DNA of 64,000 nucleotides from Paenibacillus castaneae (GTDB taxonomy: Bacteria > Bacillota > Bacilli > Paenibacillales > Paenibacillaceae): the NCBI RefSeq assembly GCF_002884445.1, contig NZ_KZ614144.1, positions 989,658 through 1,053,657 on the forward strand. The letters run 5' to 3'. The notes beneath the pieces are model-generated. The model was not told the origin of the DNA. It saw nothing but the letters and a program-made list of their open reading frames with translations, and searched no databases. Every line of letters begins with the position of its first letter. Within the stretch, counting starts at the first letter, position 1. Positions 1 to 9,709 of the stretch are shown piece by piece. A program made the translations under genes and the position numbers.

Positions 1-1
1 T

Positions 2-67
2 CCAGATATGACCGCCCCTGAACCGCAGCGCATTCCTGCGACTGCTAAGACAGTGTGGCTGGAATAG
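2..67 (+). CDS. C-terminal end of an unidentified protein (partial)
   Basis: An open frame enters from the left edge and ends at TAG 65-67, giving a 21-residue tail that ends TAKTVWLE. It is immediately followed by a strong terminator, which supports it being the true end of a plus-strand gene. Too little is visible to name the product. Confidence 0.5.
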   Translation, partial: PDMTAPEPQRIPATAKTVWLE

Positions 68-72
68 TATTG

Positions 73-120
73 AAAAGGCGCAGGGCTTCTCCTTATAGTC
101 GGAGAGGCCCTGCGCCTTTT
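73..120. terminator. Bidirectional intrinsic terminator
   Basis: A near-perfect 20-bp inverted repeat (AAAAGGCGCAGGGCTTCTCC and its complement) surrounds an 8-nt loop, with A and T runs at the two ends. It lies between the convergent gene end at 67 and the minus-strand gene ending at 136 and can serve both. Confidence 0.85.
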
Positions 121-135
121 ATTTTGCTTCTAGCG

Positions 136-1413
136 CTAAACAAGCTTTTTAATCGTAAAATTCGCACCGAGCACATACCAGTTTTGCGGAAACGGAATGC
201 CGAGAACCCAGTAGCTTACCCCGCGTAGGTTATAGGCTTTGACAATATTGAATTTGGCCTGCACGCTTCGCGCATCTTCAAACCAGACGATATGCTCGCG
301 GCCCTCTTCATCATAGTAAGAGTAGAACGGGGATTGGCTCTCCTCGTTGTATTGGATATCAGCACCATATTGTATGGCTCGATTCAGCGCTGCCTCCGGG
401 CTGACGGTCGGAGCCCATTTTCCTCCTTTTACGTAAGGAAGCGTCCAATCATAGCCGTATAATGGCATGCCCATAATGATTTTCTCTGGAGGCATGACGG
501 ACAGCGCATAGTTCAATACCTTAACAACCTCGTTAAGCGGTGCGACAGCAAGCGGCGGGCCGCCTGACCAGCCCCATTCGTATGTCATAAGGATAACAAA
601 ATCAACGATTCTACCGTGGGCCGGATAATCATGCGCCTCATATAGTGTGCCGATCTGGTCGGCGCTCTGCTTGGGAGCCAAGCAGGTCGATACCAAATAA
701 TTTCGCGGATGCAGCTGATCAACGACTTTTTGTAGAAATGCATTATACAGCTCACGGTCAGCCGGAGGCACGTATTCGAAATCAATATTGAGCGCAAGAT
801 AGCCTTTATTCTCCATAAGGTCCAAAATATTAGCGATCAGCCGCTCTTGGACCTCGGGATTGGCCAGAACGGCATGAGCAATATCGGGGCTGAACGTGCC
901 ATTCTCGAAATTAGTAATAACCATCATCGGAGCAGCACGCTGCTCATAGGCTGCAAGAATAATAGCTGTTTCATCTAATTCAATGAACGTGCCGTCTGGT
1001 CTAACGCGATAGCTGAAAGGACTTAAATAAGTTAAATATGGGCCGATTTTTTCGATGATTTCAACCCCTGCTGGTCCGAATTTTTCCGTATATCCGTTAA
1101 CTTCTATCGTTGGTTTCACGGCTTGCGGAATGACGATCGTCTGGCCTGGATAGATGAGGGCAGGGTTTTTGATTCCATTGAACCGAGCAAGCTCCTTCAG
1201 TGTGACGCCGTATCGCTGCGCGATGGCCCAAAGCGTTTCACCATGCAGCACTTTATGGCTGCCAGCCTCGATGGGTATAATGATCGATTGACCGATGACA
1301 AGTATATTTTGCTTGCTTAGGCCGTTTGCAGCAGCAATATCGTCTACGGGAACATCATATTTTTGCGATAGCTGCCATAAGGAATCTCCTTTTTGCACAA
1401 CATGAATTTGCAC
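136..1413 (-). CDS. sleL: LysM-GH18 spore cortex-lytic glycosidase, SleL/YaaH type
   Basis: The 425-residue protein has two LysM modules (about residues 2-47 and 53-98) followed by a glycosyl hydrolase 18 domain. The catalytic stretch reads NIDFEYV, the form with a terminal acidic Glu typical of the YaaH/SleL group. There is no signal peptide, as in the Bacillus proteins, which are made in the mother cell and carried into the spore. The family acts as N-acetylglucosaminidase on cortex fragments during germination. The start is GTG at 1411-1413, preceded 7 nt upstream by AGAAGGAGGT. The length matches B. subtilis YaaH. It is transcribed alone, divergently from the purine operon. Confidence 0.88.
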   Translation of the reverse strand: MQIHVVQKGDSLWQLSQKYDVPVDDIAAANGLSKQNILVIGQSIIIPIEAGSHKVLHGETLWAIAQRYGVTLKELARFNGIKNPALIYPGQTIVIPQAVKPTIEVNGYTEKFGPAGVEIIEKIGPYLTYLSPFSYRVRPDGTFIELDETAIILAAYEQRAAPMMVITNFENGTFSPDIAHAVLANPEVQERLIANILDLMENKGYLALNIDFEYVPPADRELYNAFLQKVVDQLHPRNYLVSTCLAPKQSADQIGTLYEAHDYPAHGRIVDFVILMTYEWGWSGGPPLAVAPLNEVVKVLNYALSVMPPEKIIMGMPLYGYDWTLPYVKGGKWAPTVSPEAALNRAIQYGADIQYNEESQSPFYSYYDEEGREHIVWFEDARSVQAKFNIVKAYNLRGVSYWVLGIPFPQNWYVLGANFTIKKLV

Positions 1414-1644
1414 TTTTCTAACCTCCTTCTTCGCTATTTCTACCTCAATAGGTTTAATCGCTTTATTGCTTATGCTCGAAAGGCTTGTATTATAACTGTA
1501 TTCACCTTATGCGCATCCTAGTCTGTTTAAGATGCTTCTGGCTTCTTTGATGAGTTAAAGCGGTTAAGGATGAAATCTGGAATAGTAGGTTGAAACACCT
1601 ATTTTATGGCGTGCAATTGTTTTTTTTTTGATTCAATGATTGGT

Positions 1645-1688
1645 AAAAGCGAACTTTCCAAAAGAAACTCAATTTAATGTTCGTATTT
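1645..1688. promoter_or_regulatory. PurR operator: inverted pair of PurBoxes
   Basis: AAAAGCGAACTTT at 1645-1657 and its inverted partner at 1676-1688 (AAATACGAACATT on the minus strand) each match the Bacillus PurBox AWWWCCGAACWWT with one mismatch. They are 18 bp apart and end three bases before a -35 element. In B. subtilis PurR binds such inverted pairs (16-17 bp apart) upstream of pur genes and is released by PRPP. The site is read from sequence; PurR itself is not in the window. Confidence 0.75.
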
Positions 1689-1690
1689 CA

Positions 1691-1719
1691 TTGACAGTAG
1701 ATTGAGGATTAGATAAACT
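1691..1719 (+). promoter_or_regulatory. Promoter of the purine operon
   Basis: A perfect TTGACA (1691-1696) is followed after 17 bp by TAAACT (1714-1719, 4 of 6 matches). It sits directly downstream of the PurBox pair and about 140 nt upstream of the riboswitch, the order known for the B. subtilis pur operon. The start of transcription would be near 1726. Confidence 0.75.
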
Positions 1720-1861
1720 GGAATAGGCTTGAGGCGGAGTGTTCTGCAGGAGCGGAAAACAGCAATTGCCGACCTTTGGAGTCAAGTCACTTTTTAACAA
1801 TCATTTTAGTAATGAAATAGTAAAGCTTATACGAATCTTATTTAACGTTTATGTAAAGTCA

Positions 1862-1928
1862 ACTCGTATATATTTGGGATTAGGCCTGAATGTTTCTACC
1901 CGGAAACCTTAATTTTCGGACTACGAGC
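1862..1928 (+). promoter_or_regulatory. Guanine-class purine riboswitch aptamer
   Basis: P1 is formed by CTCGTA (1863-1868) and TACGAG (1922-1927). Between them lie a P2 stem (TTTGGG/CCTGAA), the invariant J2/3 segment TGTTTCTACC and a P3 stem closed around ACCTTAA. The J3/1 segment reads GACTACGAG, with C at the specificity position, which selects guanine or hypoxanthine rather than adenine. The aptamer lies in the leader of purE, as in B. subtilis. Ligand binding should favour termination upstream of purE. Confidence 0.9.
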
Positions 1929-2157
1929 AAAATGAACATAACAGGCGAAATCGCGCCTATCGTCTCGCATTGCGAGATAAGCTTCGATTCGCCGCATATG
2001 ATATGGAAGCCAAGCAGGACATAGGTTGCCTCTCTAACGAGGCAGCCTTCTATTGTCTGTATGGCCCATGCTGTGCCGTGCTGTTATTTTCATTGAAGTG
2101 ATTGCAGCTGCCTTCATTCGGAAGAATGCAGGTACTTCAATATTCTTCGCTTGCTCT

Positions 2158-2203
2158 GGTCCTTAGGCATTCCTATTCATATGGCTGCTGACGGGCCTTT
2201 TTT
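2158..2203 (+). terminator. Leader terminator ahead of purE (riboswitch expression platform)
   Basis: GGTCCTTAG (2158-2166) pairs with CTGA-C-GGGCC (2188-2197) with one bulged C and is followed by six T at 2198-2203. It lies 70 nt upstream of the purE start, so it is the best candidate for the terminator controlled by the riboswitch. Two more hairpins, 2024-2047 and 2092-2141, lie between it and the aptamer and may belong to the switch. The antiterminator was not resolved. Confidence 0.55.
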
Positions 2204-2276
2204 GGTTGTCGTGAGGTACATCTAAATAATCGTTTACATGGAAATTCAACTTATACATGAAAGTGGGTTTGATCGC

Positions 2277-2762
2277 ATGTCGGCTAAGGTGGGCGTCATC
2301 ATGGGCAGCAAGTCGGATTGGGACACAATGAAACTAGCTTGCGACGTTTTGGAGGAATTGCAAATCCCTTATGAGAAAAAGGTCGTGTCGGCGCATCGGA
2401 CACCGGATTTAATGTTTGAATATGCGGAAACGGCAGTAGAGCGAGGGCTGAAAGTCATTATTGCTGGAGCAGGCGGCGCTGCGCATTTGCCCGGCATGGT
2501 CGCTTCGAAGACGATACTGCCGGTCATTGGCGTTCCCGTCAAATCTTCGAATTTGAGCGGACTGGATTCCTTGCTATCCATTGTACAAATGCCAGGCGGT
2601 ATTCCTGTTGCTACTGTTGCGATTGGTAACGCTGGCGGAACGAATGCTGGCCTTCTGGCTGCTCAAATGCTCGGAGCGTTCGACCCCGAGGTGCAGGCGC
2701 GAGTGCAAGCACGCCGCGAACGCATCAAGCAGGAAGTGCTGGAAAGCAGTGAAACGCTATGA
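2277..2762 (+). CDS. purE: N5-carboxyaminoimidazole ribonucleotide mutase, PurE class I
   Basis: PurE moves the carboxylate of N5-CAIR to carbon to give CAIR, using the product of PurK. The family motifs are all present: [13 protein letters not shown] at the N-terminus, [17 protein letters not shown] and [13 protein letters not shown] place the start at ATG 2277 ([10 protein letters not shown], 161 residues) because it gives the usual length; an in-frame ATG at 2238 would add 13 unrelated residues and has no ribosome site. The stop overlaps the purK start in ATGA, so the two are probably translationally coupled. Confidence 0.95.
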   Translation: MSAKVGVIMGSKSDWDTMKLACDVLEELQIPYEKKVVSAHRTPDLMFEYAETAVERGLKVIIAGAGGAAHLPGMVASKTILPVIGVPVKSSNLSGLDSLLSIVQMPGGIPVATVAIGNAGGTNAGLLAAQMLGAFDPEVQARVQARRERIKQEVLESSETL

Positions 2763-3997
2763 GTAAGGAAGCGGGCAAGAGCCAGTCGCAGACATCATCT
2801 ACGGAAGCTGTGAACGAGCAACCTGAGCTTAGTACACGGCAGCCCGCAGGAAGCACACTGCTTCCTGGCAGCACCATCGGCATTCTAGGCGGCGGACAGC
2901 TTGGCCGCATGATGGCGAATGCGGGAAGCGCAATGGGCTATCGATTCATCGCGCTCGACCCGACGCCGGATGCGCCGACTGGACAAGTTGCAGAGCAAAT
3001 CGTTGCAGCGTACGACAATCGCGAAGCCGCTCGCGAGCTGGCTGAGCGTTCGGATGTGATCACGTACGAGTTCGAGAACGTTGACGCAGACGTAGCCGCT
3101 ATGCTCATGAATGAATCTTATGTACCGCAGGGCAGCGAGCTGCTGTATACAACACAGCATCGGCTTCGCGAGAAACGCGCAATTGAAGCTGCTGGCGTGC
3201 GGGTAGCTCCGTACAGCGAGATTCGCAGTGTGGAAGAGCTTCATGAGGCCGTTGCACGTTTTGGAACGCCTTGCGTCCTCAAGACAGCAATGGGCGGCTA
3301 TGACGGCAAGGGCCAATGGGTTATCCGCAGCAAGGATGAAATACCGGAAGCGTATGAGACGCTAGCACGTGCCGGCGTTCAGCTGGTTCTGGAGCAGTTC
3401 ATACGCTTCGAGAAAGAATTATCAATTATAGCGGCGAGAAGTCCACAGGGTGAAATAAAAGTGTTCCCCGTTGCGGAAAATATACACGTCGATAATATAT
3501 TGCATTTATCTATCGTGCCTGCGCGAATAAGCGAGAATGTGCAGCGTGAAGCGGAACAGCTGGCTAAACAAATCACTGAAGGGCTTGGCGTTGTAGGGCT
3601 TATCGCAGTAGAACTGTTCTATACGGCTGATGGCGAGCTGTTCGTGAATGAGCTTGCGCCGCGTCCGCATAACAGCGGCCACTACACGATGGAGGCATGC
3701 CGAACTTCGCAATTCGAACAGCATATCCGCGCAATTTGCAACCTGCCGCTAGGCGATACGACGCTGATGAGTCCGGTTGTGATGGTTAATGTACTGGGAC
3801 AGCACGTTGAGCCGCTGCTGGCGCTGCTAGCACGCCGCGATGAAACGGCCGAAAGGCTGAAGGTTGCACCAAAGGTACATTTGTACGGGAAAAAAGATGC
3901 TGTCCATAAGCGTAAAATGGGACATGTCAACGTTTTGGCGCCAGATATAGATGCTGCACTCAGCTGGATTAAAGAGACAACTATTTGGAAGGTGTGA
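2759..3997 (+). CDS. purK: N5-carboxyaminoimidazole ribonucleotide synthase
   Basis: PurK is an ATP-grasp enzyme that carboxylates AIR with bicarbonate and ATP. The N-terminal nucleotide-fold motif [10 protein letters not shown] is at residues 41-50, and the ATP-grasp core contains [13 protein letters not shown] and [14 protein letters not shown]. The 412-residue protein carries about 38 extra N-terminal residues, rich in S, T, Q and E, compared with the usual 380; this extension looks disordered. The start is set by the 4-nt overlap with purE. Confidence 0.95.
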   Translation: MSKEAGKSQSQTSSTEAVNEQPELSTRQPAGSTLLPGSTIGILGGGQLGRMMANAGSAMGYRFIALDPTPDAPTGQVAEQIVAAYDNREAARELAERSDVITYEFENVDADVAAMLMNESYVPQGSELLYTTQHRLREKRAIEAAGVRVAPYSEIRSVEELHEAVARFGTPCVLKTAMGGYDGKGQWVIRSKDEIPEAYETLARAGVQLVLEQFIRFEKELSIIAARSPQGEIKVFPVAENIHVDNILHLSIVPARISENVQREAEQLAKQITEGLGVVGLIAVELFYTADGELFVNELAPRPHNSGHYTMEACRTSQFEQHIRAICNLPLGDTTLMSPVVMVNVLGQHVEPLLALLARRDETAERLKVAPKVHLYGKKDAVHKRKMGHVNVLAPDIDAALSWIKETTIWKV

Positions 3998-4004
3998 ATG
4001 ATTG

Positions 4005-5300
4005 ATGTTGGAGCGTTATAGCAGACCGGAAATGAGAGAAATATGGACAGAGGAAAATAAATTCAGAGCATGGCTTGAAGTTGAGCTGTGTGCATGCGAG
4101 GCTTGGTCCGAGCTGGGCGTTATTCCGAAGGAAGATGTTGTTGCACTTCGTGCTTCAGCTGACTTCGATATTGATCGTATTTACGAAATTGAGCAGGACA
4201 CTCGCCATGATGTTATCGCATTTACGCGTGCCGTATCCGAGAAGGCTGGCCCGGAAGGCAAATGGGTGCATTACGGCCTAACTTCTACTGACGTTGTAGA
4301 TACAGCTATCGGTTATCTGCTGCTTCAAGCTAATGCTATTTTAGTAAAGGACATCGAGCGTTTTATTGAGATTCTTCGCAATAAAGCGATCCAATATAAA
4401 GATACGCCTATGATGGGCCGTACACACGGCGTTCATGCACAGCCAACGACCTTCGGTTTGAAGATGGCGCTTTGGTATGAGGAAATGAAGCGCAACCTGG
4501 AGCGTTTCCATCATGCGGCAAATGGTGTGCAATTCGGCAAAATGTCCGGTGCTGTCGGTACTTTCGCAGACATCGATCCATTCGTTGAAGAGTTCGTTTG
4601 CAATAAGCTGGGTATTACAGCAGCTCCAATTTCCACACAAACCTTGCAGCGTGACCGTCACGCTGAATATATGGCGACGCTTGCGCTTGTTGCTTCGTCA
4701 TTGGATAAATTCGCGACTGAAATTCGCGCACTGCAGAAGAGTGAATTCCGTGAAGTCGAAGAGCCTTTCGCAAAAGGCCAAAAAGGTTCATCCGCAATGC
4801 CGCATAAGCGCAACCCAATCGGCTGCGAGAACATTTCCGGCTTGTCCCGCGTCATTCGCGGACATATGGTTACCGCTTATGAGAATATTGCGCTTTGGCA
4901 TGAACGCGATATCAGCCATTCATCCGTAGAACGTATAATTTTGCCGGATGCAACGATGCTGCTTAACTATATGCTGAATCGTTTGGGCAACATTATCAAC
5001 AATCTTCAAGTGTTCCCGGAAAACATGAAACGCAACATGCAAGCGACTTACGGCGTACCTTTCTCCGGCCGTGTATTGACAAAGCTGATCGACAAAGGCT
5101 TCAGCCGTGAGAAAGCCTATGATACGGTTCAACCGCGCGCGATGCAGGCTTGGGAAACTCAGCGTCAATTCCGCGACATTATCGGTGAGACAGAAGAAAT
5201 TACAAGTGTGCTGACTGCTGAAGAAATCGACGATTGCTTCAATCCTGCATGGCATTTGAAGCATGTGGATACGATTTTCACACGCTTAGGATTGATTTAA
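4005..5300 (+). CDS. purB: Adenylosuccinate lyase
   Basis: PurB removes fumarate from SAICAR and from adenylosuccinate, so it acts both in the common purine pathway and in AMP synthesis. The fumarate-lyase signature [10 protein letters not shown] is near residue 260, with the TSTDVVDTA and [12 protein letters not shown] active-site segments before it. I start at ATG 4005 ([10 protein letters not shown], 431 residues), 10 nt after GGAAGGTG; the TTG at 4002 would add one residue. The length equals that of B. subtilis PurB. Confidence 0.95.
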   Translation: MLERYSRPEMREIWTEENKFRAWLEVELCACEAWSELGVIPKEDVVALRASADFDIDRIYEIEQDTRHDVIAFTRAVSEKAGPEGKWVHYGLTSTDVVDTAIGYLLLQANAILVKDIERFIEILRNKAIQYKDTPMMGRTHGVHAQPTTFGLKMALWYEEMKRNLERFHHAANGVQFGKMSGAVGTFADIDPFVEEFVCNKLGITAAPISTQTLQRDRHAEYMATLALVASSLDKFATEIRALQKSEFREVEEPFAKGQKGSSAMPHKRNPIGCENISGLSRVIRGHMVTAYENIALWHERDISHSSVERIILPDATMLLNYMLNRLGNIINNLQVFPENMKRNMQATYGVPFSGRVLTKLIDKGFSREKAYDTVQPRAMQAWETQRQFRDIIGETEEITSVLTAEEIDDCFNPAWHLKHVDTIFTRLGLI

Positions 5301-5315
5301 GGGGAGGTTAGCCGG

Positions 5316-6212
5316 ATGACTGCACAATCGCAAGCTCTATCGACGGCTGTCGATTATATCAAAGCTCCGCTTATCTATAAGGGCAAGGTTCGCGAGCTCT
5401 ATGATCTGGGCGAGCATTTCCTGATCGTCGTAACGGATCGTATCTCGGCGTTCGACTACGTGCTCGATCCGGCTGTACCGGATAAGGGCAATGTGCTTAA
5501 CCGCCTGTCAGCTTATTGGTTCCAGCAAACGGCTGATATTCAAGTCAATCATGTTGTGCATACCGATGTGGAGAAGCTTGGCGATATCGTCACAGAGCCG
5601 GAAATGCTGAGAAACCGCATCATGGTTACCCGCAAAGCAGAACGAATTGATATTGAATGCGTCGTGCGGGGTTATATTACGGGCGGCGGCTGGAGGCAGT
5701 ACCAGCAAACATCAGCAATCAACGGCATTGAGCTGCCGGAAGGATTGCGCAAAAACGAACGTTTCCCTGCTCCTATCTTCACGCCGGCTGCCAAAAACGA
5801 CGTCGGTCACGACGAAGATATTCCGTTTCAGAAGATGGCGGAAATGGTCGGCGCCGAGCTGGCAGAGGAGCTTCGCGACCGCAGCATCAAGCTTTATGAG
5901 TTCGCTCACGGCTATTGCGCGGAGCATGGCATCATTCTGGCGGATTGCAAGTTCGAATTCGGACTCATCGACGGCAAAGTTATTCTGATCGATGAGATTT
6001 TCACACCAGATTCCTCGCGTTTCTGGGCGGAAGGCAACTATGCCCTGGATATCGAAATCGACAGCATGGACAAAGAGCCTGTTCGCACTTACCTGCTAGG
6101 CTCCGACTGGGATCGTGACAGTAAGCCGGCACCACTTCCGGAATCCGTAGTAGCCGAAACGACTACTCGCTACCGCGACATTTACCGTCGTCTTACGGGT
6201 GCTGAGCTGTAG
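5316..6212 (+). CDS. purC: Phosphoribosylaminoimidazole-succinocarboxamide synthase
   Basis: PurC condenses CAIR with aspartate using ATP to give SAICAR. The N-terminal YKGKVRELYD segment and the later VRGYITGGGW and LADCKFEFG motifs identify the family. At 298 residues it belongs to the longer PurC type rather than the 240-residue form of B. subtilis. The ATG at 5316 follows GGGGAGG. The gene is separated from purS by 330 nt of structured non-coding DNA, an unusual gap for this operon. Confidence 0.94.
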   Translation: MTAQSQALSTAVDYIKAPLIYKGKVRELYDLGEHFLIVVTDRISAFDYVLDPAVPDKGNVLNRLSAYWFQQTADIQVNHVVHTDVEKLGDIVTEPEMLRNRIMVTRKAERIDIECVVRGYITGGGWRQYQQTSAINGIELPEGLRKNERFPAPIFTPAAKNDVGHDEDIPFQKMAEMVGAELAEELRDRSIKLYEFAHGYCAEHGIILADCKFEFGLIDGKVILIDEIFTPDSSRFWAEGNYALDIEIDSMDKEPVRTYLLGSDWDRDSKPAPLPESVVAETTTRYRDIYRRLTGAEL

Positions 6213-6277
6213 AGTCTATTTACTTAGTTTCAAACTAGATTATTAGTTTCAGATATTACTCTTATTTTAAAGAAAAA

Positions 6278-6302
6278 GGCGGCCAGAGAAAGCGCGGCCG
6301 CC
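6278..6302 (-). terminator. Terminator in antisense orientation between purC and purS
   Basis: GGCGGCC (6278-6284) pairs with GGCCGCC (6296-6302). On the minus strand the stem is followed by TTTTTCTTT, which makes it a good intrinsic terminator against the operon direction. On the plus strand it is followed by AAAAAG and would not terminate. No minus-strand gene lies near it. Confidence 0.55.
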
Positions 6303-6362
6303 AAAAAGCTGCTTCACCGACCACACTTGCGAGAGTTTGAAGGAAATATGCTCACGCGCAGC

Positions 6363-6478
6363 GTGGGAAGTTGTTGTCGTAGAGCGATAGCGATCGCTTC
6401 TTGAAGACCGGGAAATTACCGCATAGCGTGTAATCAGAATTTCCCGGCTTCGAAAGCGACGTAGACAATAACTCCCAC
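6363..6478. repeat. 116-nt imperfect inverted repeat between purC and purS
   Basis: The ends GTGGGAAGTTGTTGTC and GACAATAACTCCCAC pair almost fully, and an inner perfect 10-bp inverted repeat (CCGGGAAATT 6408-6417 with AATTTCCCGG 6438-6447) extends the structure. As RNA it would fold into one long hairpin. It has no reading frame of its own. It may be a small palindromic mobile repeat or a processing element. Confidence 0.6.
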
Positions 6479-6542
6479 CGCCCGCGGACAGCATCGTCCA
6501 TCACCATCTAGCGAGAAAAACATACATTTTCAGGAGGCTATT

Positions 6543-6785
6543 ATGAAGGCAACCGTCTACGTCACTATCAAGCAAAACGTTTTGGATCCACAAGGAACAG
6601 CTGTGCAAGGAGCGCTTCACACGCTAGGCTTCTCCGAAGTCGGCAAAGTGCGCATCGGCAAATATTTGGAGCTTGAGCTTGATACGACTGACCGCGCAGA
6701 AGCGGAAACTCGCGTCAAAGCGATGTGTGAGAAGCTGTTCGCGAACACGGTTGTAGAAGATTACCGTTTTGAGCTGGAGGGATAA
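6543..6785 (+). CDS. purS: FGAM synthetase subunit PurS
   Basis: This 80-residue protein is the small structural subunit of the three-part formylglycinamidine synthase (PurS, PurQ, PurL). The opening [20 protein letters not shown] and the [17 protein letters not shown] segment are typical. PurS bridges the amidotransferase and synthetase subunits and is needed with the short PurL of Bacillales. CAGGAGG lies 5 nt before the ATG. purQ follows after 4 nt. Confidence 0.95.
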   Translation: MKATVYVTIKQNVLDPQGTAVQGALHTLGFSEVGKVRIGKYLELELDTTDRAEAETRVKAMCEKLFANTVVEDYRFELEG

Positions 6786-6789
6786 GGCG

Positions 6790-7485
6790 ATGAAGTTTGC
6801 GGTTCTCGTATTTCCTGGCTCCAACTGCGATATTGATTGCTACAAAGCAGTGGAAGACACCATCGGACAATCGGTTGACTATGTATGGCATACCGCTACG
6901 GATCTATCCGCGTATGACGCGATTCTAGTTCCAGGCGGCTTCTCTTACGGTGATTACCTGCGCTGCGGTGCAATTGCTCAATTCGCTGCCGTGATGAACG
7001 AAGTGAAGAAAGCAGCCGAAGCAGGCAAATATATTCTTGGCATTTGCAACGGGTTTCAAATTTTGACGGAAGCTGGCCTCCTGCCAGGTGCACTTATTCG
7101 CAATAACGGCTTGAAGTTCCGCTGCCACCAAGCTCCGCTTGAGGTAGTGAACAGCAAGACAGCTTTCACAAACCAATATTCGCAAGGCGAAATTATTAAT
7201 ATACCGATCGCGCATGGCGAAGGCAACTACTTCTGCGATGACGAGACGCTGGCTGAGCTCAAAGCGAACGACCAGATCATATTCCGCTATGCAGGCGACA
7301 CGAATCCGAACGGTTCGGTTGATAACATTGCGGGCGTCAGCAACAAAGCAGGAAATGTGGTAGGCATGATGCCGCATCCTGAGCGCGCGATTGACCAATT
7401 GCTTGGATCGGAAGACGGCAAACGGATGTTTACATCGATTTTGAATGCATGGAGGGAACAACATGACGCAGCAGTTAACGGCTAA
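6790..7485 (+). CDS. purQ: FGAM synthetase glutaminase subunit
   Basis: PurQ is a class I glutamine amidotransferase that hands ammonia to PurL. The nucleophile is Cys86 in GICNGFQIL, and the His-Glu pair is in the C-terminal [10 protein letters not shown] start at ATG 6790 ([10 protein letters not shown], 231 residues), preceded by GGAGGGATAA; an upstream in-frame TTG would add seven unrelated residues. The 3' end overlaps purL by 23 nt in another frame. Confidence 0.95.
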   Translation: MKFAVLVFPGSNCDIDCYKAVEDTIGQSVDYVWHTATDLSAYDAILVPGGFSYGDYLRCGAIAQFAAVMNEVKKAAEAGKYILGICNGFQILTEAGLLPGALIRNNGLKFRCHQAPLEVVNSKTAFTNQYSQGEIINIPIAHGEGNYFCDDETLAELKANDQIIFRYAGDTNPNGSVDNIAGVSNKAGNVVGMMPHPERAIDQLLGSEDGKRMFTSILNAWREQHDAAVNG

Positions 7486-9709
7486 GGAACCGACGGCGGA
7501 GCAAATTGCCGATCAAAAGATTTACACTCAATTTGGCGTTTCTGATTATGAATTTGATCTCATTTGCGGTTTTCTTGGACGCAAGCCTAACTACACGGAG
7601 ATCGGCGTATTCAGCGTTATGTGGTCGGAGCATTGCTCTTACAAAAACTCCAAGCCTATTTTGAAAAAATTCCCGATTACCGGACCTCGCGTTCTTATGG
7701 GACCAGGCGAAGGCGCAGGCATCGTCGATATCGGAGACAATCAAGCGGTTGTATTCAAAATCGAATCGCATAACCATCCCTCTGCGGTTGAGCCTTACCA
7801 AGGCGCTGCAACTGGCGTGGGCGGCATTATCCGCGATATTTTTTCCATGGGCGCTCGTCCGATTGCGCTGCTGAACAGCTTGCGCTTTGGCCGTCTAGAG
7901 AATGAACGCGTTAAATATTTGTTTGAAAACGTCGTAAGCGGCATCGCGGGCTACGGCAACTGTATCGGAATTCCGACGGTTGCGGGCGAAGTGATGTTCG
8001 ATGAGAGCTATGAGGGCAACCCGCTCGTTAACGCGATGTGTGTCGGCCTAATTGATCATGATAAAATTCAGCGCGGCGTCGCCAAAGGGGTAGGCAATCC
8101 TGTATTTTACGTAGGACCTGCAACAGGCCGCGACGGTATTCACGGTGCAACCTTTGCTTCCGTTGAGCTGTCTGAAGAATCCGAAGAGAAACGTACTGCT
8201 GTACAGGTCGGCGATCCGTTCATGGAGAAGCTTGTTATGGAAGCGACTCTGGAGCTTATCAATTCCGGCATTGTACTTGGCATTCAAGATATGGGAGCAG
8301 CAGGACTTACTTGCTCCAGCGCAGAAATGGCTTCCAAAGCGGGTAATGGCCTTGAGCTTTACCTCGATGAGGTGCCGCAGCGCGAAACAGGCATGACGCC
8401 TTATGAAATGATGCTTTCCGAATCCCAAGAGCGTATGCTCTTTGTCGTAGAGCCGCAGCATGAAGCACAGGCAATGGAAATCTTTGATCGCTGGGGCATC
8501 ATTTGCGCCAAAGTTGGTAAAGTAACGGATGACGGACGTCTGCGCTTGTTCCACCAAGGCCAAGAGGTTGCTGATATGCCGGTTAAAGCGCTCGTTGACG
8601 AGTGCCCAGTATACGACAAACCATCGAAAGAGCCTGCTTACTATAGCGAAAATGCAGCAATCGACACGAATGATTTTGCAGAAATTACTGATTTGACTGG
8701 TGCTTTGGAGAAAGTATTGGCTTCCCCAACTGTTGCAAGCAAAGAATGGGTTTATAACCAATATGATTACATGGTTCGCACATCTACAGCCGTTCAACCG
8801 GGCTCAGATGCAGCAGTTGTAACGATTCGCGGCACGCGCAAGGCGCTTGCGATGACGACTGACTGTAACGGACGTTATGTTTATCTTGATCCTGAAGTAG
8901 GCGGACGCATTTCGGTTGCAGAAGCAGCGCGCAACATTGTTTGTTCTGGAGCAGAGCCGCTTGCAGTAACAGATAACTTGAACTTTGGCAATCCGGAGAA
9001 ACCAGAAGTATTCTGGCAGCTTGAGCGCTCGGCTGACGGTATGTCTGAGGCTTGCGTCGTTCTAGATACGCCGGTAATCGGCGGTAATGTGAGCTTGTAC
9101 AATGAGAATGCGAAGGGCGCTATTTACCCGACGCCTGTTATCGGAATGGTTGGTTTGGTGCATGATATCGACCACATCACGACACAAGGCTTTAAAGCAG
9201 AAGGCGACGTTATTATTCTCGTAGGCGAGACGAAAGCGGAGCTAGGCGGCAGTGAGCTGCAATACGTGCTGCAAGGAGCGCCATCTGGTCGTCCTCCTGA
9301 AATTGATCTGGCTGTAGAGAAGAAAGTAATTGATACGGTATTAGGTGCTATTCAGAAGGGTCTCGTAGCATCGGCTCATGACTTGTCCGAAGGCGGCATC
9401 GCCGTTGCTGTTGCAGAATCATGCATTAGCGGACGTCTCGGTGCGGACGTCGCTCTTGCGACTGAGCTTCGTCCTGACCACCTTCTGTTCAGCGAATCGC
9501 AATCACGCATTTTGCTCTCAGCTAAGCCTGAGCAAGCTGCAGCATTGCAAGCATGGCTAACAGAGCAAGGTGTTGTTCATACGGAAATTGGTACTGTTCG
9601 TGGAAGCAGCCTGACCATAAGCGTCAATGGGAAAGCCGGCATTCAGGCGCCGGTACAACAACTGGAGAAGGTCTGGAAGGATGCGATTCCATGTCTGATG
9701 AAAAAATAG
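7463..9709 (+). CDS. purL: FGAM synthetase catalytic subunit, short form
   Basis: PurL converts FGAR to FGAM with ATP and ammonia from PurQ. At 748 residues it is the small form that works with PurS and PurQ, not the 1300-residue fused enzyme of enterobacteria. Motifs include [21 protein letters not shown] and [12 protein letters not shown]. The start ATG 7463 follows GGAGGG by 6 nt and lies inside purQ. The 3' end overlaps purF by 19 nt. Confidence 0.96.
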   Translation: MTQQLTAKEPTAEQIADQKIYTQFGVSDYEFDLICGFLGRKPNYTEIGVFSVMWSEHCSYKNSKPILKKFPITGPRVLMGPGEGAGIVDIGDNQAVVFKIESHNHPSAVEPYQGAATGVGGIIRDIFSMGARPIALLNSLRFGRLENERVKYLFENVVSGIAGYGNCIGIPTVAGEVMFDESYEGNPLVNAMCVGLIDHDKIQRGVAKGVGNPVFYVGPATGRDGIHGATFASVELSEESEEKRTAVQVGDPFMEKLVMEATLELINSGIVLGIQDMGAAGLTCSSAEMASKAGNGLELYLDEVPQRETGMTPYEMMLSESQERMLFVVEPQHEAQAMEIFDRWGIICAKVGKVTDDGRLRLFHQGQEVADMPVKALVDECPVYDKPSKEPAYYSENAAIDTNDFAEITDLTGALEKVLASPTVASKEWVYNQYDYMVRTSTAVQPGSDAAVVTIRGTRKALAMTTDCNGRYVYLDPEVGGRISVAEAARNIVCSGAEPLAVTDNLNFGNPEKPEVFWQLERSADGMSEACVVLDTPVIGGNVSLYNENAKGAIYPTPVIGMVGLVHDIDHITTQGFKAEGDVIILVGETKAELGGSELQYVLQGAPSGRPPEIDLAVEKKVIDTVLGAIQKGLVASAHDLSEGGIAVAVAESCISGRLGADVALATELRPDHLLFSESQSRILLSAKPEQAAALQAWLTEQGVVHTEIGTVRGSSLTISVNGKAGIQAPVQQLEKVWKDAIPCLMKK

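Noticed and set aside
2885..3316. 143-codon minus-strand frame in purK
   Set aside because: Antisense shadow of purK without translation signals.
6267..6494. 75-codon minus-strand frame between purC and purS
   Set aside because: It runs through the inverted repeat and terminator; the product is Ser/Arg-rich with no family and no ribosome site.
8048..8797. 249-codon minus-strand frame opposite purL
   Set aside because: It is fully antisense to a strongly conserved gene, has no ribosome site and its product is Cys/His/Phe-rich in the way of shadow frames.
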